Shown here in pieces: positions 53,445 through 62,468 of a DNA stretch of 64,000 nucleotides. Source of the DNA: Lacinutrix mariniflava (GTDB lineage Bacteria; Bacteroidota; Bacteroidia; Flavobacteriales; Flavobacteriaceae). The notes under the pieces are model-generated. The model had not been told where the DNA came from and did no database searches. It was given only the letters and a program-made list of their open reading frames with translations. Each line of letters starts with the position of its first letter. Within the stretch, counting starts at the first letter, position 1. The stretch is from NCBI RefSeq assembly GCF_001418015.1, contig NZ_LIQG01000022.1, positions 1 through 64,000 on the forward strand, given 5' to 3'. The translations under genes were made by a program, and so were the position numbers.

Positions 53445-53476
53445 TAGATATATTATTAATATAATTTGTAAGTACT

Positions 53477-54493
53477 ATGGCAAAAATAAAATTAGAATAC
53501 ATTTGGCTAGATGGTTATTTCCCAACTCAGAACATGAGAAGTAAAACCAAAGTTGAAGAACATGAAGATTTTCAAGGAACAGTTGAAGAATTAGGACTTT
53601 GGTCTTTTGACGGCTCTTCTACAAAACAAGCTTCCGGTGGAGCGTCTGACTGTATTTTAAAGCCAGTTGCAATTTATCCGGATCCTACAAGAAGAAATGG
53701 TTATTTAGTAATGACTGAAGTAATGAATGCGGATGGAACTCCTCATATTTCTAACGCACGTGCTACTATTGAAGATGATGATAACGATTTCTGGTTTGGT
53801 TTCGAACAAGAATATTTTATCATGAATACAAGTACAGAATTACCGTTAGGCTTTCCAAGAGGTGGCTATCCAGCTCCACAAGGAATGTACTATTGTTCTG
53901 TTGGCGGAAAACACACTCATGGTAGAGATTTAGTTGAAGAACATGCTGACATGTGTATTGATGCTGGCTTAAACTTTGAAGGTATTAACCAAGAGGTTGC
54001 CTCTGGACAATGGGAATACCAATTATTTGCTAAAGGCGCTAAAAAAGCCGGAGATGAAATCTGGATATCAAGATATTTATTAGATCGTTTAACTGAAGGC
54101 AAAGGTATGTATATTGAATACCACCCAAAACCATTAGGAAATACTGATTGGAATGGATCGGGAATGCATGCTAATTTTTCTAACACAATCTTAAGAACCT
54201 GCGGTTCTAAAGAAAAGTATGCTGAAATTTGTGAAGCTTTTCGTCCACTAGTAAAAGAACACATCCAAGTTTATGGTGAGCATAACGAACAACGTTTAAC
54301 TGGAGATCACGAAACGGCATCTATTCATGATTTCTCTTGGGGAGTTTCAGATAGAGGAGCTTCTATTCGTATTCCAATTATCGCTGTAGAAAAAGGATAC
54401 AAAGGATGGTTAGAAGACCGTCGTCCTTCTTCAAATGGAGATCCATACAAAATTGCGGCAAGAATTATTAAAACTGTTAAACCAGTTAAATAA
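53477..54493 (+). CDS. glutamine synthetase type II (eukaryote-like)
   Basis: A 338-residue glutamine synthetase of the short GSII type, with the beta-grasp start KLEYIWLDGYFPTQNMRSKT, GLWSFDGSSTKQASGGASDC, the metal site FWFGFEQEYFI, the ammonium/ATP segment GINQEVASGQWEYQ, and WNGSGMHANFSNT. Unlike GSI it has no adenylylation site. GSII is normal in eukaryotes and found in some bacteria, so here it is a second isozyme next to GSIII; the two are divergent and share a 193-base promoter region. Confidence 0.94.
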   Translation: MAKIKLEYIWLDGYFPTQNMRSKTKVEEHEDFQGTVEELGLWSFDGSSTKQASGGASDCILKPVAIYPDPTRRNGYLVMTEVMNADGTPHISNARATIEDDDNDFWFGFEQEYFIMNTSTELPLGFPRGGYPAPQGMYYCSVGGKHTHGRDLVEEHADMCIDAGLNFEGINQEVASGQWEYQLFAKGAKKAGDEIWISRYLLDRLTEGKGMYIEYHPKPLGNTDWNGSGMHANFSNTILRTCGSKEKYAEICEAFRPLVKEHIQVYGEHNEQRLTGDHETASIHDFSWGVSDRGASIRIPIIAVEKGYKGWLEDRRPSSNGDPYKIAARIIKTVKPVK

Positions 54494-54521
54494 TAATCTC
54501 TCTAAGATTTCAACATAATAA

Positions 54522-54553
54522 AAAACTCCTTTGCTAGCGCAAAGGAGTTTTTT
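54522..54553 (+). terminator. bidirectional terminator between GSII and the FadL-type gene
   Basis: Arms AAACTCCTTTG and CAAAGGAGTTT around CTAGCG, with A- and T-runs on either side; it can serve both convergent genes. Confidence 0.85.
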
Positions 54554-54601
54554 GTTATATAAATTATTTCATCGTTTAAATAATGAATACTCAATATAGC
54601 T

Positions 54602-56119
54602 CTATAACTGAAATCCTAATGTTAAAGTAATATTAGAATTATTAGCATCAATTGACGCAGCATCTGTTAACCCTGTATTATATAATTGATATTCTCTAGA
54701 TTGATTGTAAGCATCGTAGGTTAAATCTAATTTAGTGTTACCAAAATCAAAACCTAAACCTAAAGAATATCCGTTTAAATCGCCAACAGTCTCTCCATTC
54801 TTATATGGACTTTCCTCAAATCGATAACCACCTCTAAAACTAAACTGATTAACTTTATACTCTCCACCTATTTTATAGGTTGCTGCCGCTACTAAGTTAT
54901 CTGCGATAATATCATTCTGCGCACTAAAGTAAGCATCAGATTTTGGCTTAAACTTTGTTTTACTATAATCTTTTCTAGAATAATCAAAACTAATTAATCC
55001 CTGTTTTCCAAATATATAAGCCAAACTTCCCGTAACCTTAGAAGGTGATTGAAGATTATAATCTGGAAACAAATTCACTACCTGAGGGTCTACAATTTGC
55101 AAAACATTAACACCTCCTTCAACCCTTACCGACTCAATATACTGCGAAGTTTCTTCAGTAATAGTCATCCACATAGGAGAATCATATGTAAACCCAACTC
55201 TAAACTCGTTGGACAGCTTATAAATAGTCCCTAACTGAAATGAAAATCCAGAGCCATTTGTTATTATATTGTTTTCAAATCCTACTTGACTCACTATGGA
55301 ACCCGTATTATTATTTTTTTCGTATAAGAAAGTTGAACGTTCATAATTTAGAAAATGAGAGTTTAAATTCAAACCTAAATATAAATCATCTCCATATTGA
55401 GCCCCTAAATTAAATGCAATCTTTCCATTGTATCCTGTTGCTGCATAAGTATATTCTTGATCAAAATTTCCGGCCGCAATATTAGAAGAGTATAAAGTAT
55501 TATCATCTGCATCCGTTGCAGGTTCCAAAATAAATGAGTCATAGCCTAAATACGCTTGCTGAGCGGTGTAACCATATGTACTCCCTATTCCCGCATAAGC
55601 ATCTGATGAGGATTCCTCAGGAAAAGCAGAGATTTCATCTAAACGCAAGCCTTGAGCATTATTTAAAAAATATTGATCTATAGAAGTCGTGTTTACTCCT
55701 CGAGCCTCCCAATTATCATCGTAATTTTTAGTATTATCAAAAGCAACGCTAAAAGCAAATTTCTTCCAAGGCGAATTGCTACTTCTATTTTCAAAAACAA
55801 AAACACCACCTCCTTGATTTAGCGATATATTGGAATCTGAAGTAGCACTTTTACCACCAAAATAGTCAGTTTCATTATCTATATCACTAACATTTAGCGA
55901 AACCGAAGCAAAACTATTTGTATATATAGCAGAGCCGGCTGGATTAACACTAATAGCACTTAAATCTCCACCTAAGGCTCCAAATGCACCACTCAATGCT
56001 CTATACCGCGCCGAACCTATCACCTCTCCCGTACTATATCGTAAAGCATCGTTAATATCTTGAGCATTAATTGTCAACATAGACATAACACCTACGAATA
56101 AGAATATTCCTTTTTTCAT
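54602..56119 (-). CDS. FadL/OmpP1-family outer membrane transport protein
   Basis: A 505-residue beta-barrel with signal peptide MKKGIFLFVGVMSMLTINAQ. The N-terminal plug is typical of the FadL/TodX group in flavobacteria: DALRYSTGEVIGSARYRAL, SGAFGALGGDLSAISVNPAG and SAIYTNSFASVSL. The barrel ends in ITLTLGFQL. FadL proteins import hydrophobic compounds such as fatty acids. It follows the repetitive lipoprotein by 39 bases and has a TAAATTTG box in that gap. Confidence 0.9.
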   Translation of the reverse strand: MKKGIFLFVGVMSMLTINAQDINDALRYSTGEVIGSARYRALSGAFGALGGDLSAISVNPAGSAIYTNSFASVSLNVSDIDNETDYFGGKSATSDSNISLNQGGGVFVFENRSSNSPWKKFAFSVAFDNTKNYDDNWEARGVNTTSIDQYFLNNAQGLRLDEISAFPEESSSDAYAGIGSTYGYTAQQAYLGYDSFILEPATDADDNTLYSSNIAAGNFDQEYTYAATGYNGKIAFNLGAQYGDDLYLGLNLNSHFLNYERSTFLYEKNNNTGSIVSQVGFENNIITNGSGFSFQLGTIYKLSNEFRVGFTYDSPMWMTITEETSQYIESVRVEGGVNVLQIVDPQVVNLFPDYNLQSPSKVTGSLAYIFGKQGLISFDYSRKDYSKTKFKPKSDAYFSAQNDIIADNLVAAATYKIGGEYKVNQFSFRGGYRFEESPYKNGETVGDLNGYSLGLGFDFGNTKLDLTYDAYNQSREYQLYNTGLTDAASIDANNSNITLTLGFQL

Positions 56120-56135
56120 ATTATTTTTTTAATTC

Positions 56136-56143
56136 AAATTTAT
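56136..56143 (-). promoter_or_regulatory. -7 box of the FadL-type gene (TAAATTTG)
   Basis: Minus-strand TAnnTTTG match in the 39-base gap, 17 bases before the ATG. Confidence 0.4.
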
Positions 56144-56158
56144 TAGTAGACCAACAGT

Positions 56159-57136
56159 CTAACCTCTACCTCTACTTCCAGATGATGATCTTGAAGATGA
56201 ACCCGAAGAACTTCTAGTAGAAGATCTGCTTGGAGAAGACGTTCTTGGAGTGGACGTTCTAGGAGTAGTTGTTCTTGTTCTCGTTCTTGGCGTAGTAGTC
56301 CTTACTCTAGGCGTAGAACTATTATTACTCCTAACTCTTGGAGTTGACGTCCTAACTCTAGGTGTAGAATTATTTGTTCTAACTCTTGGTGTCGTAGCTC
56401 TAGTTCTAGGTGTTGAAGATGTTCTTGTGCGAGTAGATGTAGAGCTACTTCTTCTTGCCCCCTCAACCCTTCTTCCTAAAACAGAATTTCTTCCATAAGT
56501 ACTACCTCTTCGAGTAGAATTATAAGACAAGCTGTTTCTGCCATAACCATTACCGCCATAGTAACCTCCATAATAAGAACCAGCTCCATAACCGTATCCA
56601 TAACCAAAACCTGGAGACCAGAAAGGATCATAAATCCCACCATATTGATAACCTGAATAATAATGACCATAGCCTCCAAAACCTAAATTCCATCCTGAAT
56701 ATGGTCTATTCCAACCATATCTATTCCAACCATAATACGGTCGATTCCAATAGTTATTGAAACCATTATTATATATATTTATAGACACATCACTATTATT
56801 CTCTCCCCAAGCACCATATCCAGTATTAACATCTTCCTCTTGAACATAATCTTCAGAGTAAGAACCCTCATAAGAATCAATATCCACAAATACTTCTTCA
56901 TTCCTGTCAGAACCCATCTCTAACGATTTTTCCTTGAAATAATTTTTGTAGTATGTATTATCTCCGGAGTCTTCAGCATCGGCACGAACAACATCCTCTT
57001 GCCTTTCATCTTCTCCATAAACGCCATCATTATTTTGTCCAACATATTGATAAGATCCACAAGACGTAAGTCCTAAAGCAAATAAAACCATGGCAAACGT
57101 TGGTAATTTACTTAATAAGTGTTTTTTTAATTGCAT
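56159..57136 (-). CDS. repetitive lipoprotein (Tyr/Gly-rich middle, Thr-Pro-Arg repeats)
   Basis: A 325-residue protein with a lipobox at Cys26 (LGLTSCGSYQ). An acidic part (to about residue 110) is followed by a Tyr/Gly/Trp-rich middle (WNRPYYGWNRYGWNRPYSGW, then YGYGYG). The tail is basic and low-complexity, with near-repeats of TPRVRT, TPRTRT and SSSRSS. Homologues in flavobacteria often carry the misleading label vitellogenin II. The tail repeats are also visible in the DNA. Function is unknown; surface display and binding to acidic polymers are possible. Confidence 0.8.
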   Translation of the reverse strand: MQLKKHLLSKLPTFAMVLFALGLTSCGSYQYVGQNNDGVYGEDERQEDVVRADAEDSGDNTYYKNYFKEKSLEMGSDRNEEVFVDIDSYEGSYSEDYVQEEDVNTGYGAWGENNSDVSINIYNNGFNNYWNRPYYGWNRYGWNRPYSGWNLGFGGYGHYYSGYQYGGIYDPFWSPGFGYGYGYGAGSYYGGYYGGNGYGRNSLSYNSTRRGSTYGRNSVLGRRVEGARRSSSTSTRTRTSSTPRTRATTPRVRTNNSTPRVRTSTPRVRSNNSSTPRVRTTTPRTRTRTTTPRTSTPRTSSPSRSSTRSSSGSSSRSSSGSRGRG

Positions 57137-57164
57137 AACTGTTTGTTTTTATTGTTGAACATAA

Positions 57165-57172
57165 CAAAAATA
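57165..57172 (-). promoter_or_regulatory. -7 box (TATTTTTG) of the repetitive lipoprotein gene
   Basis: Minus-strand TAnnTTTG match 29 bases before the ATG at 57136. Confidence 0.5.
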
Positions 57173-57236
57173 GTTAGTTTTGTCGAACTATTTCTTTTTT
57201 TAACATAATCACAATATTTGTGCCAAAACCCTATAT

Positions 57237-58715
57237 ATGAGCAAAAAACTCACAACAAGAGCAGAAGATTATTCAAAATGGTATAACGAATTGGTCGTAA
57301 AGGCCGATTTAGCTGAGAACTCGGCAGTTAGAGGTTGTATGGTAATAAAACCATATGGTTATGCTATATGGGAAAAAATGCAAGCAGAATTAGATAGAAT
57401 GTTTAAAGAAACAGGTCATCAAAATGCTTATTTCCCACTTTTCGTACCTAAGAGTCTGTTTGAAGCTGAAGAAAAAAATGCTGAAGGTTTCGCAAAAGAA
57501 TGTGCAGTAGTAACTCATTATAGATTACAAAACGACCCAGACAACCCAGGAAAGCTTCGTGTAGACCCAGAAGCAAAATTAGAAGAAGAACTTGTAGTAA
57601 GACCAACAAGTGAAGCAATCATCTGGAGTACGTTTAAAGGGTGGGTTCAATCTTATAGAGATTTACCTTTATTAATAAACCAATGGGCAAATGTTGTTAG
57701 ATGGGAAATGCGTACGCGCTTATTTTTACGCACAGCAGAGTTTCTTTGGCAAGAAGGACATACAGCCCACGAAACAAAAGCCGAAGCTATAACAGAAGCA
57801 GAAACTATGAATAATGTCTATGCAACTTTCGTTGAAAACTTCATGGCCATGCCAGTTGTTCAGGGTCTAAAAACTGAAAGCGAACGTTTTGCTGGAGCAG
57901 ATGAAACTTACTGTATTGAAGCATTGATGCAAGACGGTAAAGCGCTACAAGCTGGAACGTCTCACTTCTTAGGCCAAAATTTCGCAAAGGCTTTTGATGT
58001 AAAATTCACAAATAAAGAAGGGAAACAAGATTATGTTTGGGCTACTTCTTGGGGAGTTTCAACGCGATTAATGGGAGCTTTAATCATGACACATAGTGAT
58101 GATCACGGTTTAGTACTACCACCAAACCTAGCACCTAACCAAGTTGTAATCGTTCCAATTTATAAAACCGATGAACAACTAGAGGAAATCACAACGGTTG
58201 TAAACGGAATAATAAAAGATTTAAGATCGAAGCATATTACAGTTAAATACGATAATAGAACAACCTATCGTCCAGGTGCAAAATTTGCACAACACGAACT
58301 ACAAGGCGTTCCTCTTCGTATTGCTATTGGATCTAGAGATCTAGAAAACGGTACAGTAGAATTAGCACGTAGAGATACATTAACTAAAGAAACTGTTCCT
58401 TTAGATTCTTTAATAGAAAAAATTGAAGGCTTAATGAAGGAGATTCAAGACTCCTTATTTAACAAAGCTTTAAAACATAGAGACACCCATACAACAGAAG
58501 TTGAAGATTTTGAACAATTCAAAACTGTTTTAGAAGAAAAAGGAGGGTTTATATCTGCACATTGGGACGGTACCGCTGAAACAGAAGATAAGATTAAAGA
58601 AATCACAAAAGCAACTATTAGATGTCTTCCATTAGAAGGAAAGATAGAGAACGGCATTTGTGTCTATTCTGGGAAGCCTTCAAAACGTCGAGTATTGTTC
58701 GCAAAAGCATATTAA
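57237..58715 (+). CDS. proS: prolyl-tRNA synthetase, archaeal/eukaryotic type
   Basis: A 492-residue class II synthetase of the short, archaeal/eukaryotic-type form without the bacterial editing insertion. Motif 1 is in [19 protein letters not shown] and motif 2 in [20 protein letters not shown]; a C-terminal anticodon-binding domain follows ([15 protein letters not shown]) and a zinc-like extension ([18 protein letters not shown]). Monocistronic, with the tRNA-Glu promoter region starting right behind it. Confidence 0.95.
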   Translation: MSKKLTTRAEDYSKWYNELVVKADLAENSAVRGCMVIKPYGYAIWEKMQAELDRMFKETGHQNAYFPLFVPKSLFEAEEKNAEGFAKECAVVTHYRLQNDPDNPGKLRVDPEAKLEEELVVRPTSEAIIWSTFKGWVQSYRDLPLLINQWANVVRWEMRTRLFLRTAEFLWQEGHTAHETKAEAITEAETMNNVYATFVENFMAMPVVQGLKTESERFAGADETYCIEALMQDGKALQAGTSHFLGQNFAKAFDVKFTNKEGKQDYVWATSWGVSTRLMGALIMTHSDDHGLVLPPNLAPNQVVIVPIYKTDEQLEEITTVVNGIIKDLRSKHITVKYDNRTTYRPGAKFAQHELQGVPLRIAIGSRDLENGTVELARRDTLTKETVPLDSLIEKIEGLMKEIQDSLFNKALKHRDTHTTEVEDFEQFKTVLEEKGGFISAHWDGTAETEDKIKEITKATIRCLPLEGKIENGICVYSGKPSKRRVLFAKAY

Positions 58716-58747
58716 TTGATTTTTTTGAAAAAAAAATTAGTTTGGTC

Positions 58748-58777
58748 TTGCAAAAGTAGAAAATAGTTGTATTTTTG
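58748..58777 (+). promoter_or_regulatory. promoter P1 upstream of tRNA-Glu (TTG-N19-TATTTTTG)
   Basis: TTG at 58748-58750, 19 bases, then TATTTTTG at 58770-58777: a full -33/-7 match. Predicted start near 58782, giving a leader of about 125 nt before the tRNA. Confidence 0.55.
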
Positions 58778-58857
58778 CACCCGCAATGGAAACGTTGTGT
58801 AAGTTATTTGAAAAGTTTATCAGCAAAAAAAATATTTTAAAAATTATTGCAAAAAAG

Positions 58858-58888
58858 TTTGCAGTAACTAAAAAAGGTTTTATATTTG
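58858..58888 (+). promoter_or_regulatory. promoter P2 of tRNA-Glu (TTTG-N19-TATATTTG)
   Basis: TTTG at 58858-58861, 19 bases, then TATATTTG at 58881-58888, an almost perfect Bacteroidota promoter. Predicted start near 58893, 13 bases before the tRNA. Confidence 0.65.
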
Positions 58889-58905
58889 CAAACTCAAAAA
58901 TAAAT

Positions 58906-58977
58906 GGCCCGTTCGTCTATCGGCTAGGACGCATGGTTTTCATCCATGTAAGAGGGGTTCGACTCCCCTACGGGCTA
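58906..58977 (+). tRNA. tRNA-Glu (anticodon TTC)
   Basis: The acceptor stem GGCCCGT pairs with ACGGGCT (one G-U), followed by discriminator A. D-arm TCGTCTATCGGCTAGGA, anticodon stem CATGG/CCATG with loop TTTTCAT giving anticodon TTC, and T-arm with GGTTCGACTCC are all present. CCA is not encoded. It lies 29 bases before rpsT, so the tRNA and S20 are probably made from one transcript and processed. Confidence 0.97.
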
Positions 58978-59006
58978 CAATTTTTTAATAAAGAAAAAAG
59001 AAACAA

Positions 59007-59258
59007 ATGGCAAATCATAAGTCAGCGTTAAAAAGAATTAGAAGTAACGAAACTAAACGCTTAAGAAATAAGTACCAGCATAAAACTACTCGTAATGCTA
59101 TAAAAAAATTACGTGAGTTAACTGACAAGAAAGAAGCTGAAGCATTATTACCATCAGTACACTCTATGTTAGATAAATTAGCTAAGAAAAATGTTATTCA
59201 TTTTAACAAAGCTGCTAACTTAAAATCTGGTTTAACTAAATTCGTTTCTGCGATATAG
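59007..59258 (+). CDS. rpsT: 30S ribosomal protein S20
   Basis: An 83-residue, very basic helical protein that binds 16S rRNA, with the family start [20 protein letters not shown] and the end [20 protein letters not shown]. Normal length. Follows tRNA-Glu directly and is closed by a strong terminator, so transcription most likely begins at the tRNA promoters. Confidence 0.97.
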   Translation: MANHKSALKRIRSNETKRLRNKYQHKTTRNAIKKLRELTDKKEAEALLPSVHSMLDKLAKKNVIHFNKAANLKSGLTKFVSAI

Positions 59259-59280
59259 TCAAATTAATTCTACAAGAAAC

Positions 59281-59312
59281 AAAAGCCTATCGAAATTTCG
59301 ATAGGCTTTTTT
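59281..59312 (+). terminator. terminator of tRNA-Glu-rpsT
   Basis: A perfect 30-base palindrome (AAAAGCCTATCGAAA and its complement) that ends in a T-run. Confidence 0.9.
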
Positions 59313-59385
59313 GTTTTACAAAAATTCTTTTAGCGAGTATGTAAATTTACTCGAAATAAGGTCTATGATTTAATTTCTAAAAGTA

Positions 59386-59393
59386 TAAATTTG
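59386..59393 (+). promoter_or_regulatory. -7 box (TAAATTTG) of the TTG-started gene
   Basis: TAnnTTTG match; predicted start near 59398, 36 bases before the TTG at 59434. Confidence 0.5.
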
Positions 59394-59433
59394 CAATTAT
59401 CATAAAACAACCATTCACATAAATCTTACTCTT

Positions 59434-59811
59434 TTGGAAAACACAAACGCAATTAAAGTAATTGATAAAATTCTTAATAACCTTGATACATCTGGAATCA
59501 ATACAGATACATTAATTGATGATATAAAAGCATTGCGGGTTTATGCTATTGAGGAGGAAGTTCCTTTAGTGGTAAAAGTACTTAGACTTGCCTGTGAGCA
59601 CATAGAAGAACATGAAGCGTTCCTTCTTCCTATTCCTCAAGATGAGCCTTTAGAAGAGGACGAAGAAGAACTTACGGAAGAAGACAATGATACATCTGAT
59701 ATATCTCCTGTAGAAAGTCTTAAATATTTAATAGCATGTACTAGAAACCTTAATAACAAGGATAATATCTCTGACCTAAAAGAGTATAAAGAGTTATTAT
59801 TAGCCTACTAG
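59434..59811 (+). CDS. acidic conserved-type protein with TTG start
   Basis: A 125-residue acidic helical protein (ENTNAIKVIDKILNNLDTSG ... EEDEEELTEEDN). The frame has no methionine codon at all between the upstream stop and its end, so the start must be a non-ATG codon. TTG at 59434 is well placed 36 bases after a predicted transcription start. I recall proteins like this next to rho in other flavobacteria, but know no function. A terminator follows at 59861-59904. Confidence 0.72.
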   Translation: MENTNAIKVIDKILNNLDTSGINTDTLIDDIKALRVYAIEEEVPLVVKVLRLACEHIEEHEAFLLPIPQDEPLEEDEEELTEEDNDTSDISPVESLKYLIACTRNLNNKDNISDLKEYKELLLAY

Positions 59812-59860
59812 TAATTACAATTATATAATTTTATTCGTTTTTTTTTTAAACGAAATTTAA

Positions 59861-59904
59861 AAACAAGCATTGACTCTTTATTTAGTCTATGCTTGTTTTT
59901 TTTT
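59861..59904 (+). terminator. terminator downstream of the acidic protein gene
   Basis: AAACAAGCAT pairs with ATGCTTGTTT, extended by GACT/AGTC, followed by a long T-run. Confidence 0.8.
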
Positions 59905-59934
59905 GCCTTAATATCAATTTCGTTTTATAAAACA

Positions 59935-59968
59935 AAAAAGCCTTGACTATAAAATCAAGGCTTTTTTA
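59935..59968 (-). terminator. terminator of rho (bidirectional)
   Basis: AAAAAGCCTTGA and TCAAGGCTTTTT around an eight-base loop with symmetric A/T runs, 37 bases after the rho stop on the minus strand. Confidence 0.85.
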
Positions 59969-60004
59969 TTTGTAATTAGTTCTTAAAACTAAATCAGGAT
60001 AAAC

Positions 60005-61735
60005 CTAACCGTTCATTGAAATTAAAAACTCTTCGTTATTTCTTGTTTGCTTAAAGCGCTCGTTAATAAACTCCATAGCTTCTACAGGATTCATATCAGC
60101 AAGATATTTACGCATAACCCACATTCTTTGGATTGTAACCTTGTCTAATAAGATATCATCACGACGTGTACTTGAAGATGTTAAATCGATAGCTGGGAAT
60201 ATTCTACGATTAGAAATCTTACGATCTAACTGAAGCTCCATGTTACCTGTTCCTTTAAATTCCTCGAAAATTACCTCATCCATCTTAGAACCTGTTTCTG
60301 TTAAAGCTGTCGCAATTATGGTAAGTGATCCACCATTTTCTATGTTACGAGCGGCTCCAAAGAAACGTTTTGGCTTGTGTAATGCATTTGCATCTACACC
60401 ACCAGAAAGTATTTTTCCTGATGCTGGCTGTACAGAATTATAAGCTCTAGCTAAACGGGTAATAGAATCTAATAAGATTACTACATCGTGTCCACATTCT
60501 ACTAAACGTTTTGCTTTCTCTAATACTATATTAGCGATTTTTACATGCTCATGAGCTTCTTTATCAAAAGTAGAAGCAATAACTTCACCACGCACATTAC
60601 GCTGCATATCTGTTACCTCTTCTGGACGCTCATCGATAAGTAATATCATTTGATATACTTCTGGATGGTTAGCTGCAATTGCATTTGCAACATCTTTAAG
60701 TAACATTGTTTTACCTGTTTTAGGTTGAGAAACAATCATACCACGTTGTCCTTTTCCTATTGGAGCAAACAAATCCATAATACGCGTAGAAATTGTAGCT
60801 TGCTTACCTGCGATATTAAATTTCTCTTGAGGAAATAACGGAGTTAAATGCTCAAAAGACACACGGTCTCTAACTACATCTGGACTTTGTCCATTAATTT
60901 TATTTACCTTAATAAGCGGAAAATACTTTTCACCTTCTTTTGGAGGTCTTACATTTCCTAATACTGTATCTCCTACTTTTAATCCAAATAAACGAATTTG
61001 AGATTGAGATACATAGATATCATCCGGAGATGATAAGTAATTATAATCTGAAGATCTTAAAAACCCATACCCATCTTGCATAACATCTAATACGCCTTCG
61101 CTTTCAATAATAGCATCAAATTCGAAATCTGGCTCGCGATAACGGTTACGCGTTTCATCGCTTCCATGCGTATTTCCATTTTTACCTTGGTTACGTTGAT
61201 TATTTTGGTTTTTATTCTGGTTCTTATTTTGACGATTTGGGTTATTATCCTTTTTATCCTCTTTTTTATTTTGATGATTATGAACAGGTTTCTTATGCTG
61301 TGGCTTTGGCTGTTGTGCTTTAGCTGGCGCTTTTACCGGTTTATTATCTTCTTTAACTTCTTTCGTGTCTTTTACCTCTTTACTTACTTCCTCTTTAAAC
61401 GTAATAGTCTCTTGCTCTACCTTTGGCTCTACTTTAGCTTGAGGTTTTGGTTGCGCTTTTTCTTTAGGTTTTGGCTGTGCTTTCGGTCTTGGATTTGGCT
61501 TATTTGCAGCAACACGTACACGTTCTCTTTTAGGTTTTGCCGCAGCTACTGGAGCTGGAGCAAGCACATCTGCCTTTACAACTTCTACAGCTTTAGGATT
61601 GGCTGCTTGTTTATCTAAAATTTGATAAACTAAGTCTAATTTTTTTAATGAACGAAACTTTGGGATACTTAGCTTTTTAGCCATGTCCTGCAACTCAGGA
61701 AGCTTCATTTCTTTTAATTGTGAGATTTCAAACAT
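60005..61735 (-). CDS. rho: transcription termination factor Rho with long disordered insert
   Basis: A 576-residue hexameric RNA helicase. The N-terminal Rho_N helical domain covers 1-48. Residues 50-200 are disordered, rich in Lys, Pro, Gln and Asn ([12 protein letters not shown]). The cold-shock-type RNA-binding domain runs from about 210 ([14 protein letters not shown]). The ATPase has the P-loop [29 protein letters not shown] and [12 protein letters not shown]. coli Rho is 419 residues, so the insert explains the extra length. Such inserts are known in Bacteroidota Rho. Confidence 0.97.
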   Translation of the reverse strand: MFEISQLKEMKLPELQDMAKKLSIPKFRSLKKLDLVYQILDKQAANPKAVEVVKADVLAPAPVAAAKPKRERVRVAANKPNPRPKAQPKPKEKAQPKPQAKVEPKVEQETITFKEEVSKEVKDTKEVKEDNKPVKAPAKAQQPKPQHKKPVHNHQNKKEDKKDNNPNRQNKNQNKNQNNQRNQGKNGNTHGSDETRNRYREPDFEFDAIIESEGVLDVMQDGYGFLRSSDYNYLSSPDDIYVSQSQIRLFGLKVGDTVLGNVRPPKEGEKYFPLIKVNKINGQSPDVVRDRVSFEHLTPLFPQEKFNIAGKQATISTRIMDLFAPIGKGQRGMIVSQPKTGKTMLLKDVANAIAANHPEVYQMILLIDERPEEVTDMQRNVRGEVIASTFDKEAHEHVKIANIVLEKAKRLVECGHDVVILLDSITRLARAYNSVQPASGKILSGGVDANALHKPKRFFGAARNIENGGSLTIIATALTETGSKMDEVIFEEFKGTGNMELQLDRKISNRRIFPAIDLTSSSTRRDDILLDKVTIQRMWVMRKYLADMNPVEAMEFINERFKQTRNNEEFLISMNG

Positions 61736-61904
61736 GAATTGTTTAATTGAATATTTTTAGAAAAATATGTTTTTGAAAATTTCCGAAGAAAATTATAATG
61801 TGATTCTGAAGAATTAACGTATTGCTAATGTGACTATTGCAACGCGCTGATGCAATTATACAACTTTATTTTAAATTTTTAGTTAAAATTACCAAAAGAA
61901 GTTA

Positions 61905-61912
61905 TATTTTTG
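61905..61912 (+). promoter_or_regulatory. -7 box (TATTTTTG) of the DUF4293 gene
   Basis: TAnnTTTG match 26 bases before the ATG at 61939. Confidence 0.5.
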
Positions 61913-61938
61913 GACCTGAAATTATTCGATTAAAATAA

Positions 61939-62349
61939 ATGATACAACGCATTCAATCTGTCTATTTACTGCTTACTGCTGGAATTTCGGCTGGGTTGAT
62001 TTTCGTTTTTCATTTATGGATAACTAACGAAGATGTAAAAATCTTTGCTATGGATGAGCTTTTATATTTTGGACTATTTTTAGGTTCTGCTGCTTTATCT
62101 TTGTTATCTATATTTATGTTTAAAAATAGGAAGTTACAATTTGTATTGGGACGACTTAACATCATATTGAACGTTATTTTACTAGGATTTTTTGTATATC
62201 AATCTCTAAATGTATCTGGAGAAGCTTTGGTTTCTGAGAAAGGTATTGGGATCTTTCTTCCAATTCTGTCTATTGTATTATTAGTTTTAGCTAATAAGGC
62301 GATTAAAAAGGATGAAGATCTTGTAAAATCTGTAGATAGGTTACGATAA
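61939..62349 (+). CDS. DUF4293 membrane protein
   Basis: A 136-residue protein with four membrane helices (about 7-27, 41-59, 68-88 and 103-122). The start MIQRIQSVYLLLTAG is characteristic of DUF4293, and the tail is charged (KKDEDLVKSVDRLR). Function unknown. It is divergent from rho, a neighbourhood I recall from other flavobacteria. Followed by a terminator at 62379-62408. Confidence 0.88.
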   Translation: MIQRIQSVYLLLTAGISAGLIFVFHLWITNEDVKIFAMDELLYFGLFLGSAALSLLSIFMFKNRKLQFVLGRLNIILNVILLGFFVYQSLNVSGEALVSEKGIGIFLPILSIVLLVLANKAIKKDEDLVKSVDRLR

Positions 62350-62378
62350 ACCTAACATCTTAGTAGTATTAGTGCGTG

Positions 62379-62408
62379 AGCCCAAGGTGAAGATCTTGGG
62401 CTTTTTTA
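62379..62408 (+). terminator. terminator of the DUF4293 gene
   Basis: Arms AGCCCAAG (62379-62386) and CTTGGGCT (62395-62402) followed by TTTTTT. Confidence 0.85.
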
Positions 62409-62468
62409 TGTCTAATCCTTAATATTTTTGGAAGAAGAAAAAAATATTGAGAATAACTATATAATCTC

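Noticed and set aside
56250-56498. Tandem DNA repeats taken as a CRISPR array
   Set aside because: The repeats are codons for TPRVRT-like peptides within an open reading frame, with no spacers and no cas genes.
58786-59031. 81-codon ORF running through tRNA-Glu into rpsT
   Set aside because: It reads through the tRNA and ends inside rpsT in another frame, and it spans a promoter. It is a chance frame.
61166-61618. 150-codon plus-strand ORF antisense to rho
   Set aside because: It is the complement of the low-complexity insert of rho and codes for Phe/Leu/Trp-rich nonsense. No promoter or start context was seen.
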